DNA of 7,487 nucleotides from SZUA-146 sp963922815 (GTDB lineage Bacteria > Pseudomonadota > Gammaproteobacteria > Steroidobacterales > SZUA-146), in contig CAWUKD010000169.1 of NCBI GenBank assembly GCA_963922815.1, forward strand, positions 1 to 7,487, in the 5' to 3' direction. The notes below the pieces were generated by a model. It had not been told where the DNA came from, made no database searches, and saw nothing but the letters and a program-made list of their open reading frames with translations. The translations under genes and the position numbers were made by a program. Below are positions 6,232 through 7,487 of the stretch, piece by piece (the stretch's first letter is position 1; every line of letters begins with the position of its first letter).

Positions 6232-7359
6232 ATGAGCCAAATACTTCAACTCACCCGTGAACTCATCAGCAGACCGTCTGTAACACCAGACGACGGCGGC
6301 TGTCAGGACCTTATGCGTGCCCGACTCGAGGCGATGGGCTTTGCCTGCGAAACGATCGAAGCGGGCGGCGTGACCAACCTGTTCGCGACACGCGGGACTG
6401 CGGCGCCAGTGTTTTGCTTCGCCGGGCATACCGACGTCGTACCTCCCGGTCCGCTGGACGCATGGCAGAGCCCACCTTTTACGCCCGAAATCCGAAACAA
6501 TTCGCTGTATGGGCGCGGCGCCGCCGACATGAAAGGCAGCCTCGCGGCCATGATTTGCGCCACGGAGGCGTTTGTAGATGCGCATTCGGATCATCCGGGA
6601 ACCATCGCATTCCTGATTACCAGCGATGAGGAAGGGCCTGCCGAGTTTGGTACCAGGGAAGTCATGCGGCGGCTGGAGGAACGCGGCGTCCACATTGATC
6701 ATTGCCTCGTCGGCGAACCAAGCTCGAACAAGACGCTTGGCGATGTGGTCAGAGTCGGACGACGCGGATCACTCCATGCTCACGTCACGGTTCGCGGCAT
6801 TCAGGGTCATGTCGCCTACCCGCACAAGGCGCGTAACCCCATTCATACCGCTGCGCCGCTCATCGCTCGTCTGACCAGTGAAGTATGGGACGAAGGGAAC
6901 CGGAGCTTTCCACCCACGTCGTTCCAAATCTCCAATATCAAAAGCGGTACGGGAGTCAATAACGTAATACCGGGAGAGCTTTCATTCAGCGGGAATTTTC
7001 GCTACTCCACAGCCGTAACTGCCGAAACGCTAAAAACCCGGTGCGAACACCTGATTGCCGAACTTGGCGTGGACGCGTCAATACGCTGGGAGCTATCGGG
7101 TCTGCCTTTCCTGAGCGAGCACGGCGCTCTGACGCAGGCGGTTGTTGAAGCTATTCGGGACCAGACCGGTATCGACACCGAACTGTCCACAGGTGGAGGC
7201 ACGTCCGACGGTCGTTTCATCGCGCCAAGCGGCACAGAGGTAGTGGAGCTCGGACCTGTCAATGCCAGCATTCATCAGGTGAACGAGCACGTCAGCGTGC
7301 CCGATCTCGAAAGACTGGCTGAACTGTATCAGCGCATCATGACGCGTGTGCTGACGTAG
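6232..7359 (+). CDS. dapE: Succinyl-diaminopimelate desuccinylase
   Basis: DapE hydrolyses N-succinyl-LL-diaminopimelate to succinate and LL-diaminopimelate, the last step of the succinylase branch and essential for peptidoglycan and lysine. It is a di-zinc M20 peptidase-family enzyme of 375 residues, the normal length. The metal site is complete: His66 and Asp68 in GHTDVVPPG, bridging Asp99 in GRGAADMKG, catalytic Glu133 and metal ligand Glu134 in TSDEEG, Glu162 in GEPS, and His348 in NASIHQVNE. A dimerisation domain (about 178-290, from GRRGSLHAHVTVRG) is inserted in the catalytic domain as usual. The ATG at 6232 starts MSQILQLTRELISRPSVTPDD, as in known DapE proteins. No clear ribosome binding site precedes it, so it may depend on coupling to the yffB-like gene 30 bases upstream. 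Its last 23 bases overlap the convergent aminotransferase gene. Confidence 0.97.
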   Translation: MSQILQLTRELISRPSVTPDDGGCQDLMRARLEAMGFACETIEAGGVTNLFATRGTAAPVFCFAGHTDVVPPGPLDAWQSPPFTPEIRNNSLYGRGAADMKGSLAAMICATEAFVDAHSDHPGTIAFLITSDEEGPAEFGTREVMRRLEERGVHIDHCLVGEPSSNKTLGDVVRVGRRGSLHAHVTVRGIQGHVAYPHKARNPIHTAAPLIARLTSEVWDEGNRSFPPTSFQISNIKSGTGVNNVIPGELSFSGNFRYSTAVTAETLKTRCEHLIAELGVDASIRWELSGLPFLSEHGALTQAVVEAIRDQTGIDTELSTGGGTSDGRFIAPSGTEVVELGPVNASIHQVNEHVSVPDLERLAELYQRIMTRVLT

Positions 7360-7487
7360 CCTCTCTCAGGGCGTTCAGACACAGTTCGATATTCCTGTCA
7401 CAGGCACTGTGGCCCATCAGCCCGATGCGCCAGACTTTACCGGCAAGAGCGCCGAGTCCCGCGCCGATTTCCAGCTTGTAGTCACGC
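7337..7487 (-). CDS. Alanine-glyoxylate / serine-pyruvate type class V aminotransferase, C-terminal fragment
   Basis: On the minus strand a reading frame enters at the right edge and runs 49 codons to a TGA at 7337-7339. The fragment reads RDYKLEIGAGLGALAGKVWR and then IGLMGHSACDRNIELCLNAL before a short tail. LEIGAGLGALAGKVWRIGLMGHSA is the C-terminal signature of bacterial PLP-dependent alanine-glyoxylate aminotransferases, and the Arg before IGLMGHS corresponds to the substrate-carboxylate arginine of that family. Start, catalytic lysine and most of the protein lie outside the window, so substrate choice (alanine, serine or other donors to glyoxylate or pyruvate) cannot be judged. The gene converges on dapE with a 23-base tail-to-tail overlap. 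It appears cut by the window edge, not broken. Confidence 0.85.
   Translation of the reverse strand, partial: RDYKLEIGAGLGALAGKVWRIGLMGHSACDRNIELCLNALREATSAHAS

Noticed and set aside
5532..6233. Minus-strand 233-codon open frame spanning the end of dapD, the gap and the yffB-like gene
   Set aside because: It overlaps two well-supported plus-strand genes, its sequence is serine- and arginine-rich without domain features, and its span matches what antisense to biased codons produces.
6216..6245. Promoter-like pair TTGACC and AATACT at the dapE start
   Set aside because: The predicted transcript would start inside the dapE coding region, downstream of its ATG, so it could not express dapE. The -10 matches only four of six positions.
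1..7487. Mobile element, defence system, CRISPR array, RNA gene or other undescribed system
   Set aside because: Nearly every base is accounted for by conserved housekeeping genes with normal lengths and intact active sites. I found no direct repeats, terminal inverted repeats, tRNA-like cloverleaf or composition shift.

Overview
This is an ordinary, gene-dense stretch of housekeeping chromosome. It most likely comes from a gammaproteobacterium, because the Map, GlnD, DapD and DapE sequences resemble the enterobacterial and pseudomonad proteins closely along their whole length. A betaproteobacterium cannot be fully excluded, since similar map-glnD and dap gene orders occur there. By eye the base composition is moderately GC-rich and even throughout. 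I see no rRNA, tRNA, insertion sequence, phage gene, CRISPR array or abrupt change in codon use.

From left to right, positions 1-102 hold a leader region. It contains a convincing minus-strand promoter with an extended -10 and a GC-rich discriminator, whose transcript would leave the window at its left edge. The gene driven is probably rpsB, which is commonly divergent from map. Next come three tightly spaced plus-strand genes: map (103-870, methionine aminopeptidase), glnD (874-3537, bifunctional PII uridylyltransferase and uridylyl-removing enzyme) and dapC (3558-4751, succinyl-diaminopimelate aminotransferase). A 127-base gap follows, with a weak terminator-like hairpin and a plausible promoter, then dapD (4879-5715). 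A 138-base gap with nothing clearly functional except a good ribosome binding site leads to a small Spx/ArsC-fold YffB-like gene (5854-6201) and dapE (6232-7359). At the right edge the last 49 codons of a minus-strand alanine-glyoxylate-type aminotransferase converge on dapE and overlap its end by 23 bases.

Functionally, the window groups the three enzymes of the succinylase branch of meso-diaminopimelate and lysine synthesis. DapD succinylates tetrahydrodipicolinate, DapC transaminates the product, and DapE removes the succinyl group. They lie next to glnD, the nitrogen sensor of the PII cascade, and to map, which trims N-terminal methionine. The other lysine-pathway genes (dapA, dapB, dapF, lysA) are not here.

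All the complete genes have normal length and intact catalytic motifs. I found no sign of an undescribed system. The most useful second looks are the left-edge ribosomal-type promoter, the recurring but unexplained linkage of the YffB-like protein to dapE, and the tail-to-tail gene overlap at the right edge.
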